A stretch of 64,000 nucleotides of DNA, taken from contig NZ_CP020700.1 of the NCBI RefSeq assembly GCF_003932715.1, forward strand, positions 4,114,501 through 4,178,500, written 5' to 3'. Source of the stretch: Streptomyces tsukubensis (lineage in GTDB: Bacteria > Actinomycetota > Actinomycetes > Streptomycetales > Streptomycetaceae). Under the pieces are notes generated by a model. That model saw only the letters and a list, made by a program, of their open reading frames with translations. It was not told the DNA's origin and did no database searches. Below, piece by piece: positions 41,796 to 49,944 of the stretch. Numbering within the stretch: the first letter of the stretch is position 1; every line of letters starts with the position of its first letter. Made by a program: the position numbers and the translations under genes.

Positions 41796-42101
41796 TCAAG
41801 GCGGATCCGCGGGCCCCGGCACCCGGTGCGCGGGGAACGGGTGACGGGTGAGGGGCGAGGGGTGGCGGCCGGGCGGCTTCCGGCGCACCGCCCCCAGCAG
41901 CACCCCGCCGGAACGTGCCTGCTCCGTACCCCCGCCGGACGCGCCCCTCGCGCGCCCCGCTCGCACCGGCCGAAAGCAGTGCTCCGGGCCCCGGTGCGCC
42001 GGTCGGCTCCGTGACAACTGACCCGGTCGGCCGTTGACAGCGTGGGCGCGGGCCGCGCCGACCGCGCCCGATGGCCGCCCGAACCCTGTTGGGAGACGCC
42101 C
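41796..42101. other. Divergent promoter region, no gene
   Basis: 306 bp between the MMPL gene and the UPF0114-IstB fusion. GC-rich throughout; I see no clear operator or gene. Confidence 0.5.
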
Positions 42102-43466
42102 TTGCACGGTCACGCCACGTCCGCGCCCCACGCACCCCACGTCAAACACGCACCGCGGGAGTCCCGCGGGCCGAAACCCGATCTGCGGAGCTACGCCGCC
42201 TCGTCGCTCGGCTATGCCCTCTTCGCCACCCGCTGGCTCCAGGCACCGCTCTATTTCGGCCTCGTCGCCGCCCAGGGCGTCTACGTCTACAAGTTCTTCA
42301 ACGAGCTGTGGCACCTCATCCAGCACATCGTGAGCGGCCAGGCCGACGAGACCATGGTCATGCTGGCCGTGCTCAAGCTGGTCGACGTCGTCATGATCGC
42401 GAATCTGCTGATCATGGTGATCGTCGGGGGGTACGAGACCTTCGTCTCCCGGATCGGTCTCCAGGGCCACCGGGACCAGCCCGAGTGGCTGTCGCACGTC
42501 AATTCCAACGTCCTGAAGGTGAAGCTGGCGACCGCGATCGTCGGCATCTCGTCCGTCCATCTGCTGCAGATGTTCGTGGACGTCGCCCACACCTCCCAGC
42601 ACGCGCTGCTGTGGGGGACGGTCATCCATATGGCGTTCATCCTGTCGGCCGCGATCCTCGCCTATATGTCGGGGCCGATGGAGAGCGCGGGCAACGGCCA
42701 CCACGAGACGGGCGGGGGCCCGGCAGGCGGCGCGCCCGCCGAACCCGTCGCGACCGAACCGGCCGGCGCGGCCCTCCCCGAGCCCGCGCCGACCGCGCCG
42801 GTCGTTGCCGAGGTCCCGCACGCCAGGCCGGAGACCGTGCCCCCGCAGTCCACCGGGAACCCGGCGGTACGCGAAGGCTCGTCCGCCGAGTCCCGGATCC
42901 GGGCCGCCGGATTCCCCGCCCGCAAGACGCTGGAGGACTTCGACGACGAGCACCAGCGCGCCTTCGACTGGGAGACCATCACCCGGCTCGGCGCCCTGGA
43001 CTTCGTCGAGGCCCGCCGCAACGCGGTCTTCCTCGGCCCGCCCGGCACCGGCAAGACCCATCTCGCCGTCGCCCTCGGCATCCGCGCCTGCCAGGCCGGG
43101 CACGACGTGGCCTTCGCCACCGCCACCGAATGGGTGGACCGGCTGACCGCCGCACAGTCCGCCGGACGGCTCGGGGAGGAACTGGCCCGGCTCGACCGCC
43201 ACACCCTGCTGGTGATCGACGAGATCGGCTACGTACCGTTCTCGCCGGACGAGACCCGGCTGCTGTTCCGGCTGGTCTCGCACCGCTACGAACGGGCCTC
43301 CACCATCGTCACCAGCGACAAGCCGCTGGCGCAGTGGACCGAGACCTTCGGCGACGGACCGGTCACCTACGCCCTGCTGGACCGGCTGGTCCACCACGCG
43401 GACGTGATCGGACTGAAGGGGGACAGCTTCCGGCTGCGGGACCACGATCTGGCCGGACGGCGCTGA
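42102..43466 (+). CDS. Fusion of a UPF0114 (YqhA-type) membrane protein and an IstB-type AAA+ ATPase
   Basis: 454 residues in one uninterrupted frame from a TTG at 42102, GGGAG 6 nt upstream. Residues about 28-190 are UPF0114-like, with three or four helices (LYFGLVAAQGVYVYKFFNEL, MVMLAVLKLVDVVMIANLLI, SNVLKVKLATAIVGISSVHL, LLWGTVIHMAFILSAAILAY). A Pro/Ala/Glu linker (about 192-262) follows. Residues 263-454 are the ATPase of IS21 helper IstB: FLGPPGTGKTHLAVALGIRA (Walker A), ACQAGHDVAFATATEWVDRL, LLVIDEIGYVPFSPDE (Walker B), ERASTIVTSDKPLAQWTETF and GDSFRLRDHDL. The usual IstB N-terminal domain is missing and no istA or IS ends are seen. Possibly a domesticated ATPase tied to the membrane. 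Confidence 0.85.
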   Translation: MHGHATSAPHAPHVKHAPRESRGPKPDLRSYAASSLGYALFATRWLQAPLYFGLVAAQGVYVYKFFNELWHLIQHIVSGQADETMVMLAVLKLVDVVMIANLLIMVIVGGYETFVSRIGLQGHRDQPEWLSHVNSNVLKVKLATAIVGISSVHLLQMFVDVAHTSQHALLWGTVIHMAFILSAAILAYMSGPMESAGNGHHETGGGPAGGAPAEPVATEPAGAALPEPAPTAPVVAEVPHARPETVPPQSTGNPAVREGSSAESRIRAAGFPARKTLEDFDDEHQRAFDWETITRLGALDFVEARRNAVFLGPPGTGKTHLAVALGIRACQAGHDVAFATATEWVDRLTAAQSAGRLGEELARLDRHTLLVIDEIGYVPFSPDETRLLFRLVSHRYERASTIVTSDKPLAQWTETFGDGPVTYALLDRLVHHADVIGLKGDSFRLRDHDLAGRR

Positions 43467-43484
43467 AGCAGCAGCCGGCCGCCT

Positions 43485-43540
43485 GAAGAGCAGCGGGGCC
43501 CGGGGCGCGGTCGGTCGCGCCCCGGGCCCCGCTGCTCTTC
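43485..43540. terminator. Strong bidirectional terminator (25-bp perfect stem)
   Basis: Left arm 43485-43509 opens GAAGAGCAGCGGGGCCCGG; the right arm 43516-43540 is its exact complement; the loop is 6 nt. Lies between the fusion gene and a convergent peptidase gene. Confidence 0.85.
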
Positions 43541-43556
43541 ACACGGCCGGTCCGGC

Positions 43557-45170
43557 TCAGCGGGTGCGGTGGATCAGATGGTTGTCGATGACCGGCTTCA
43601 CGGCGGGCATCAGGTAGAGGACATGGCCCACGGTGTCCACCTCGTGCAGGGTCGCCGTCGGGATCGCGGCCGCCATCCGCCGCGCCCCCGCCAGCGGCGT
43701 CGGCAGGTCGTACACGGCGTTGACCACGAGGACCGGCGGCAGGGTGCCCGCCGCCTGCGCGGGCCGGGGCTCGACCGGCAGCGGCGAGCCCTGGCAGCTG
43801 AGGGTGAAGCTCAGGGCCTGGTCGTTGTAGCGGACGTACGGGGCGGCCGCGGCGACCCGCTCGCGGATCGCCCGGTACTCGGCCCAGTCCCGGATCCGGT
43901 AGTCGCTGTCCCGGCAGAGCACCAGCGGGATCGCCGCGTTGACGGGCCCGTCGCCGTGGAAGCGGACCTCGCCCTTTCCGCTGTACAGGGCGCCCAGCTG
44001 CTCGGTCGCCTGGTCCGGGTAGCCGCCTCCGGCGAGGCCGTTCAGCAGCCCGGTCAGCTCGTCGGGGGTGACCTTGGCCCGGGTGGGGCCGTTCGGGCCG
44101 GGCTTGCGGAGGGTGCCGGCGTCGGCCCGGGCGAACAGCTCGTCGATGACGGCCGTCAGCTTCTTGCCCTTCGGCAGGCCCGGGGCGGTGCAGGAGGGGT
44201 CTGCCGCACAGCTCGACGAGAGCTTCTCCAGGGATTTGCTGGCGGTGACCGCGGTGTCCGTGAGGTACTGCTCGGCGCCCGACGGAGCCGGGTCCATGGC
44301 GCTGTCCAGGACCATCGTGCGGAGGTTCTTCGGGAAGAGCCGGGAGTAGCGCTCGCCGAGGAAGGTGCCGTACGAGTGCCCCAGGTAGCTGATCTTCCGT
44401 TCACCGAGCGCGGCCCGGATCGCGTCCATATCGCGGACCACGCTGTTGCTGTCCATCTCGGCGGCGAGCGGGCCGGTCCCCTGGCGACAGCTCTGTATCG
44501 CCTGGGCGTTGAGGGTGCGGACCTTCTCCCACTCGGCCGCGCTGCGGGGGCGGGACGGGATCTTCGCGAAGGCGGCGTCGTCGCAGACGGCGCTCCCGCT
44601 GCGGCCGATGCCGCGCGGGTCGAAGCCGACGATGTCGAAGCGCTGGCGGAGCCGGGTGGAGTAGCCGTCGATCGGGTTGTCCGCGTACATGGCCGATTCG
44701 ACGCCCGAGTTGCCGGGCCCGCCCGGGTTGACCATCAGGACGCCGATCCGCTTCGCCGGGTCGGTGGCCTTCTGGCGGGCGACGGCGATACCGGTCCTGG
44801 GCCCGTTGGGCTTCGACCAGTCCACCGGCACCTGGACCGTGCCGCATTCGGCCTGCGGGCCGGGGTCCGGCATGGGCGGATCGCCCTTGCAGGGGCCCCA
44901 GACGATGGGCGTGGACGCGCCGCCGGGCGGCTTCGGGGCCGACTTCCCGGCGGGTGCGGCCGTCGCGACCGGGGCGGCCAGCGCGGCGGATGCGGCCACG
45001 GCGAGAAGGACGGAGAGCGCCCGCCGCCCGGCGGCCGGGCTTCCGCCGGAGGCCGGTTCCGCACCGGGTTCTGCACCGGGGGCCGGGACGGGGCGCGGGT
45101 TCGTCCGAGTGATCGGAGTGCTGGGATTCATGGCGGCCACTGTTGCGGCCATGGGTGATGAGGTCTCCAT
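43557..45170 (-). CDS. Secreted S33-family tripeptidyl aminopeptidase (third copy)
   Basis: 537 residues from an ATG at 45170; in-frame ATGs at 45152 and 45131 are alternatives and none has a strong ribosome site. Signal helix RRALSVLLAVAASAALAAPV, cleavage near ATA-AP. Domain motifs: NPGGPGNSGVESAM, FDPRGIGRSGSAVC, nucleophile Ser in GHSYGTFLG (about 266), Asp in NAVYDLPTPLAG and His in DTVGHVLYL. Cysteine pairs WGPCKGDPP/QAECGTV and SSCAADPSC are extra compared with the other two copies. Extracellular peptidase or esterase. Confidence 0.9.
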   Translation of the reverse strand: METSSPMAATVAAMNPSTPITRTNPRPVPAPGAEPGAEPASGGSPAAGRRALSVLLAVAASAALAAPVATAAPAGKSAPKPPGGASTPIVWGPCKGDPPMPDPGPQAECGTVQVPVDWSKPNGPRTGIAVARQKATDPAKRIGVLMVNPGGPGNSGVESAMYADNPIDGYSTRLRQRFDIVGFDPRGIGRSGSAVCDDAAFAKIPSRPRSAAEWEKVRTLNAQAIQSCRQGTGPLAAEMDSNSVVRDMDAIRAALGERKISYLGHSYGTFLGERYSRLFPKNLRTMVLDSAMDPAPSGAEQYLTDTAVTASKSLEKLSSSCAADPSCTAPGLPKGKKLTAVIDELFARADAGTLRKPGPNGPTRAKVTPDELTGLLNGLAGGGYPDQATEQLGALYSGKGEVRFHGDGPVNAAIPLVLCRDSDYRIRDWAEYRAIRERVAAAAPYVRYNDQALSFTLSCQGSPLPVEPRPAQAAGTLPPVLVVNAVYDLPTPLAGARRMAAAIPTATLHEVDTVGHVLYLMPAVKPVIDNHLIHRTR

Positions 45171-45525
45171 GGGAGTGTGATGAGCAGGTAACCGAAGACG
45201 TGCGAAGTGCCGTGCGGGGCACAGGGGTTCGGCGGTACGGGGCGCTGCGAGGGCCTTTCCCGGGGTGGGTTCCCGGCCACCGGGCAGTCGCTGGGGGCAT
45301 GACAAGAGGCCGGGAGGGAAGGGGTTGGTGGTGCGGCCGGGACAACGGATTCCGCTCTGGTCACCGGGCCGGAGCATCTGTAGCGTGCAAGGAGTTTTGC
45401 CGCCGATACACCATCGGCGAACGCGTCACGGTCCGGTATCCGGTGCTCCCCGGAGCCGGCCGCACGCGACCGCCGGACCGGTGGACGTACGCAGTCACCC
45501 AGGTCACCGAGTAGGGACGGACGAC
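45171..45525. other. Divergent promoter region, no gene
   Basis: 355 bp between the third S33 peptidase and the FMN-binding gene. Relatively A/T-rich around 45390-45420. No supported gene. Confidence 0.45.
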
Positions 45526-46209
45526 GTGAGACGGACACCGCTGCCGCCCGCACTGCCCACCACCGACCGCACCCGCCACCGCCGACTGCGCGAACAGGGC
45601 AGCGGCGAACGTGCCGCCCTCGACGCGATCCTCGCCGCGGGCTTCGTCTGCCATCTGGGCGTGGTCGTCGACGGGATCCCGATGGTCGTCCCGACGGTCT
45701 ACGGGAGCGACGGCACCGAGCTGTACCTCCACGGTTCGGTCGCGAGCCGCAGCCTCGCCGCATCGCCCGGCTCGACGGTGTGCGTGACCGTGACCCATAT
45801 CGACGGGCTGGTCCTCGCCCGCTCGGTCTTCGAGCACGGCGTCAACTATCGCAGCGCGATGGTCTACGGGGTGCCGCGCCCGGTCACCGACCCGGAGGAG
45901 AAGCTCGCCGGGCTGCGCTGTCTGACCGCGCAGTGCGCCCCGGGCCAGTGGGGGTACGCCCGGGTGCCCGACCGCAAGGAGCTGGCCGCCACCGCGCTGC
46001 TCGCGCTCTCCCTGGAGGAGGCGTCCGTCAAGATCCGCACGGGCCCGCCGGACGACGGCACCTCCGGCCCGGACGCGGACCGCCCGGTCTGGGCCGGGAC
46101 CCTGCCGCTGACGACGGCCTTCGGCACGCTGGAAGCGGATCCCGCCCTGCGCGAAGGCACCGCCCCGCCGCCGCATCTGCTGGCGCTGGAGGGCGGCCGC
46201 GTGGGCTGA
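45526..46209 (+). CDS. Pyridoxamine 5'-phosphate oxidase-fold flavin-binding protein
   Basis: 227 residues from the GTG at 45526 behind AGGGACGG. DAILAAGFVCHLGVVVDGIP, MVVPTVYGSDGTELYLHGSV, SRSLAASPGSTVCVTVTHID, VNYRSAMVYGVPRPVTDPEE form the split-barrel FMN-binding domain of the NimA-like branch. It is likely a reductase of nitro or quinone-type compounds, or an F420/FMN protein of unknown substrate. Soluble. Confidence 0.88.
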   Translation: MRRTPLPPALPTTDRTRHRRLREQGSGERAALDAILAAGFVCHLGVVVDGIPMVVPTVYGSDGTELYLHGSVASRSLAASPGSTVCVTVTHIDGLVLARSVFEHGVNYRSAMVYGVPRPVTDPEEKLAGLRCLTAQCAPGQWGYARVPDRKELAATALLALSLEEASVKIRTGPPDDGTSGPDADRPVWAGTLPLTTAFGTLEADPALREGTAPPPHLLALEGGRVG

Positions 46210-46280
46210 CCCGGCGCGGGGCCGGCGCCCGGGCGGGGCCGCCCTCGGTTCCGTACCGTGCCCCCGTTCCGTACCGCCCG

Positions 46281-47069
46281 CTACGGTTTGCGCGCCACCG
46301 CTCCGTACATCGCGACCTGCTCCGGAGCCACCCCCTCCTGCGCCGCCTCCGGACGCCAGCGCTGCACCTGCACGAGTCCGGGCGCCACCGGCTCCAGCCC
46401 ATCGAAGAAGGCCCCGACTTCGGCCGCCGTCCGCGGGACCATCGGGATGCCCCGGCTCTCGTACTCACGCGCCACCCGCCCGATCTCCTCCGGCGCGAAG
46501 TCGGCCGTCGCCGTGGAGATCGCCAGGTAGCTGCCCGGCGGCAGCGGGTCCAGCAGCCGCCGTACCAGCGCATAGCCGTCGGACGGCGGGATGAAGTGCA
46601 GCATCGCGATGACGGTGAGCGCCACCGGCTGCCCCGGCTCGAACAGCTCCCGGACGGCGGTCGAACCGAGGATGGTGTCGGGCTCGCGCATATCGGCGTC
46701 GAGATACGCGGTCCGCCCCTCGGACGAGCTGGTCAGCAGCGCCTCCGCATGCCGCAGCACGATCGGGTCGTTGTCGACGTACACCACCGAGGCGTCGGGG
46801 CGCTCGCTCTGGACGACCTCGTGCAGATTGGGCGAGGTCGGCAGCCCCGTACCGATGTCGAGGAACTGCCGGATCCCCGCCTCGCGCGCCAGCCAGCGGG
46901 CCGCGCGCTCCATGAACAGCCGGTTCTGCCGCATGCTGACGGGCAGCGACGGCCATCCGGCGATCATCGCGTCGCCCGCCTCGACGTCCACGGTGTAGTG
47001 GTCCTTGCCGCCGAGTACATAGTCGTAGACCCGCGCCGGGTGGGCGCGCCCCGTGTCGATCCGGTCCAT
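46281..47069 (-). CDS. SAM-dependent methyltransferase, PF04672 (DUF574) type
   Basis: 262 residues. Starts MDRIDTGRAHPARVYDYVLG with GGKDHYTVDVEAGD, both family hallmarks. SAM pocket FLDIGTGLPTSPNLHEVVQ, VVYVDNDPIVLRHAEALL, LDADMREPDTIL and VIAMLHFIPPSDGYALVRRL. It is a Streptomyces-abundant family whose substrates are unknown. No obvious operon partner. Confidence 0.92.
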   Translation of the reverse strand: MDRIDTGRAHPARVYDYVLGGKDHYTVDVEAGDAMIAGWPSLPVSMRQNRLFMERAARWLAREAGIRQFLDIGTGLPTSPNLHEVVQSERPDASVVYVDNDPIVLRHAEALLTSSSEGRTAYLDADMREPDTILGSTAVRELFEPGQPVALTVIAMLHFIPPSDGYALVRRLLDPLPPGSYLAISTATADFAPEEIGRVAREYESRGIPMVPRTAAEVGAFFDGLEPVAPGLVQVQRWRPEAAQEGVAPEQVAMYGAVARKP

Positions 47070-47180
47070 GGCGAAGTCAACTCCCGTGCTGTCGGCGGCC
47101 GTTCGCCCCAGCCTAGGGGTGCTGTCCGTGGGTGGGGGTATCCCCGCGCCGCCGGGGGGCGCGGGGACGACCCGTTCACC

Positions 47181-48887
47181 TCACTGGAGGGGGATGGACT
47201 GCGCGTGCCGGAAGAAGTTCGTCGGGTCCCAGGCCCGCTTGGCGGTCTTCAGCCGGGCGAAGTTGGCCTTGTAGTAGAGGCTGCCCCAGGTCTCCTGGGA
47301 GGTGTTGAAGGCGGGGTCGCCGAGGTCCTTGTCGGGGTAGTTGACGTAGCAGCCGTCGTTGGTGAAGTTCGGTACGGGGACGCCGCCGGTCTCCGCGTAC
47401 ACGGCCTTGTAGAGGTTGCGGATCCACGCGAGGCCGGTGGCCTCCTTGGCCGGGTCGGTCCAGTAGGCCTGGTACTGGAGCTTGAGGACGGAATCGCGCT
47501 GGGGCACCGCGGTGGCGTCGGACGCCACGGTGTTGACCTTGCAGCCGTAGGAGTCGATCTGGACCAGGGCCTCCAGACCATCGGGCTGCGGGGCGCTCAG
47601 GTGCTGCCAGAGGGCGGCGATCTGGAAGCTGGGCAGGGCCTGGCGGGCGTACGAGGACTTGTACTTGCCGTACAGGGTGGGGTTGCCGCCGCTGAGGTAG
47701 TCGGTGGCGATGTACCACGGCAGTCTGCGCGTCTTGTCGAAGCCGGGCAGCGCCGCATGCTCGCCCATCGGCGAGGTCATCGCCTGCGGGGTGATGCTGA
47801 CGCCCGCGGTGATCTCCGTGAGGTAGTTGTTCAGCAGGGTCCGGGCGTTGGGGTGGGTGACGGCGTCCATCTGGGTGATCAGGCCGATGGAGCTGCCGGT
47901 CCCGGCGTTGGCGTTCAGCTTGAGCAGGCCGAACAGCCCGGCGTACGGCGAATCCGGGGCACTGTTGGCCGCGTGCCACCTGCCCCAGTTCTTGACCAGG
48001 GTCTCGAAGTCCCGCTGGTCCATCTGCGGCCAGGGAAGGCTGATGGCGTTGAGGAAGACCTCGGACGGCGGCTTGGGCAGCAGTGCGGTCGGGTCGGTGC
48101 CGGTGGCCCCGGGTGTCCGCATCCAGTAGCGGGTGATCAGGCCGAAGTTGCCGCCGCCCCCGCCGGTGTGGGCCCACCACAAGTCCTTTAGCTCCCCGGT
48201 GCTGTCCCGGCTCGCCCTGACGGTCTCGACGGTGCCGTTCGACCTGACCACGACGACCTCGACGGCGTGCAGGTAGTCGACGGTCAGCCCGAGCTGCCGG
48301 GAGAGCAGTCCGTATCCGCCGCCGGATATATGGCCGCCCGCGCCCACGGAGTGGCAGGAGCCCGCGGGGAGGGTGACCCCGTACAGCTTGTAGAGGGTCT
48401 CGTAGACCTGGAGGTTGGAGGCGCCTGCCTCGATGGCGAAGGCGTTCATGGCCGGGTCGTAGTAGACCTGGTTCATGGCGGACAGGTCGACGACGATCTG
48501 GACCTGGCTGTTGAAGACGAAGTCCTCGTAGCAGTGGCCGCCGCTGCGGACGGTGAGCCGCTTCCCGGCCGTCACCGCGTCCCGTACGGCGGTTTCGGCC
48601 TGGGTCGGGGTGGTGACCATCCGGACCTTCTCCGGGTTCGCCACCCACCGCTGGTTGGTACCGCGCACCAGATCGGGGAAGCGGGGGTCCGTGGGAGGGA
48701 CGTCGATGATCCCGGGCGTCGCGGTCACGCTCGCGGCGCCCGCAGCGCCCGCGGCGGGCTTCGGCTTGGGTGCGGCGTGCGCGCCCGCGGGGACGGTGGT
48801 CGCCAGGGCCGCGCCGCCCGCGGCGGCGGCGGCGCCGGAGAGGAGGGAACGGCGCCCGAGACGCTTCTCGGGCTGATTGTTGTTCAC
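47181..48887 (-). CDS. FAD-linked oxidase, berberine-bridge type, probably bicovalent flavin
   Basis: 568 residues from the GTG at 48887, GGAGG 7 nt upstream. Tat-type signal RLGRRSLLSGAAAAAGGAAL. PCMH-type FAD-binding domain with VRSGGHCYEDF (His118 as the 8-alpha attachment) and PAGSCHSVGAGGHISGGGYG (Cys178 as the 6-S-cysteinyl attachment), which together mark bicovalent flavinylation. The C-terminal BBE motif is NDGCYVNYPDKDLGDPA, then LKTAKRAWDPTNFFRHAQSI. Exported through Tat after cofactor binding. It likely oxidises a sugar or a natural-product alcohol; no biosynthetic neighbours are seen. Confidence 0.92.
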   Translation of the reverse strand: MNNNQPEKRLGRRSLLSGAAAAAGGAALATTVPAGAHAAPKPKPAAGAAGAASVTATPGIIDVPPTDPRFPDLVRGTNQRWVANPEKVRMVTTPTQAETAVRDAVTAGKRLTVRSGGHCYEDFVFNSQVQIVVDLSAMNQVYYDPAMNAFAIEAGASNLQVYETLYKLYGVTLPAGSCHSVGAGGHISGGGYGLLSRQLGLTVDYLHAVEVVVVRSNGTVETVRASRDSTGELKDLWWAHTGGGGGNFGLITRYWMRTPGATGTDPTALLPKPPSEVFLNAISLPWPQMDQRDFETLVKNWGRWHAANSAPDSPYAGLFGLLKLNANAGTGSSIGLITQMDAVTHPNARTLLNNYLTEITAGVSITPQAMTSPMGEHAALPGFDKTRRLPWYIATDYLSGGNPTLYGKYKSSYARQALPSFQIAALWQHLSAPQPDGLEALVQIDSYGCKVNTVASDATAVPQRDSVLKLQYQAYWTDPAKEATGLAWIRNLYKAVYAETGGVPVPNFTNDGCYVNYPDKDLGDPAFNTSQETWGSLYYKANFARLKTAKRAWDPTNFFRHAQSIPLQ

Positions 48888-49944
48888 GATCGGTCCTCCG
48901 GAGATTCGGTGGTCGGTGAAGTCGGCGGGAGGGGCGGTACGGCCCGGGCCCACTGGTCCCGGGCGCAGGCCGGCCCGTGAGCGTGTTCCGGACACGGGCA
49001 CGAACAGGGGCGTGCCCGGGCAGGGGTGCGATGTGTCCGGATACCGGAGGTCGAAACGGCCATGCGGTGCCGTCGCTCCGTGCTCACCCGTCGTTCCGGT
49101 CGGGGGTGTGCCCGCCGTCGGCCGGTGCGGGGCTCGGGGCCTCTTTCCGGTTTTACGGCGGGATGAGTGTTCAGGGAAAGAGGAAATCCCTTTCCCTGCT
49201 GCTGAAAGCGCTGATCGTTATGTCGGGATATTCATTCCGTGCAACGGGCGAAAGGGGATCGGGGCGGGGTTTGCCCGGCCCCGGACGAGGGATATTGCGT
49301 CCTGTGCAATATGCGGAGCCTTGGGCCGGGGAGACCCGGCGCAGGCTTCTCCACCGCCCATGAGGGTGGTGGACGGTGGAGGGCTTCGGCGGTGTCCGCC
49401 GCCTGCGGCGCAGGCGTCACACCTGGTGCCGCACGCGCCTCGGCGGCGTCGGGGTGGCGGGTCCGGTCTCCTTGCGCACATCCGATGAGGGTTCTCCTCG
49501 ATGTTCGGGAGGCTCGAAGTTCCGGAGGCCGCATCCGCCGGACGAGTTTCTCTGTGAAATCGACATCTGAAGAGAGGGGGCGGATTCGCGCCCGGTTGCC
49601 CGGTAAGGCAAATGCAAGGCGACTGCGTCCGAAATTGCGTCCGGACCGGTTCCCTCTCCGGAGCTTTTCGCGGTGAGCGTCCGGAGAACAACCGGGGCGG
49701 ACGGTGGCACTCCGAATGCGTACCGAATGCATGGTGCACCCATCGACCAGCGGCTTTCCGTCAGGGCGTGACCGGGTCCAGGGGCCCAGGGAGACCACGG
49801 AGCCCCGGCCCGAACCCCGGCCGGCAGCAGCACCGAGGGGGCTGGATTCGGCCACCCGGTGCGCCGTCCGTCGTGCTTCCGCTGCCGGACCGGCGGGGCC
49901 TGGCAGACTCCCCGTACACGCACAGGGCCCACCGGAGGCGGCGG
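48888..49944. other. 1-kb gap with three inverted repeats, no supported gene
   Basis: Between the oxidase and the FAD monooxygenase. It holds a nested hairpin at 48988-49040 (CCGGACAC/GTGTCCGG outside CGGGCACG/CGTGCCCG), a 9-bp stem at 49172-49198 (CAGGGAAAG/CTTTCCCTG) and a palindrome at 49292-49312 (ATATTGC-N7-GCAATAT). 49140-49320 is A/T-richer than its surroundings. The open frames show no family match. Confidence 0.5.
49292..49312. promoter_or_regulatory. ATATTGC-N7-GCAATAT palindrome
   Basis: A perfect 7-bp inverted repeat with a 7-bp spacer in an A/T-richer patch of a long intergenic region. It could be an operator of a dimeric regulator. No adjacent regulator gene. Confidence 0.35.

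Noticed and set aside
39612..42014. 800-codon rightward frame opposite the MMPL gene
   Set aside because: Low-complexity Arg/Gln/His/Asp shadow; the MMPL frame has clear transmembrane helices.
42700..43466. IstB domain as evidence of a resident IS21 element
   Set aside because: No istA, no terminal inverted repeats and no target duplication seen; the domain is in frame with UPF0114.
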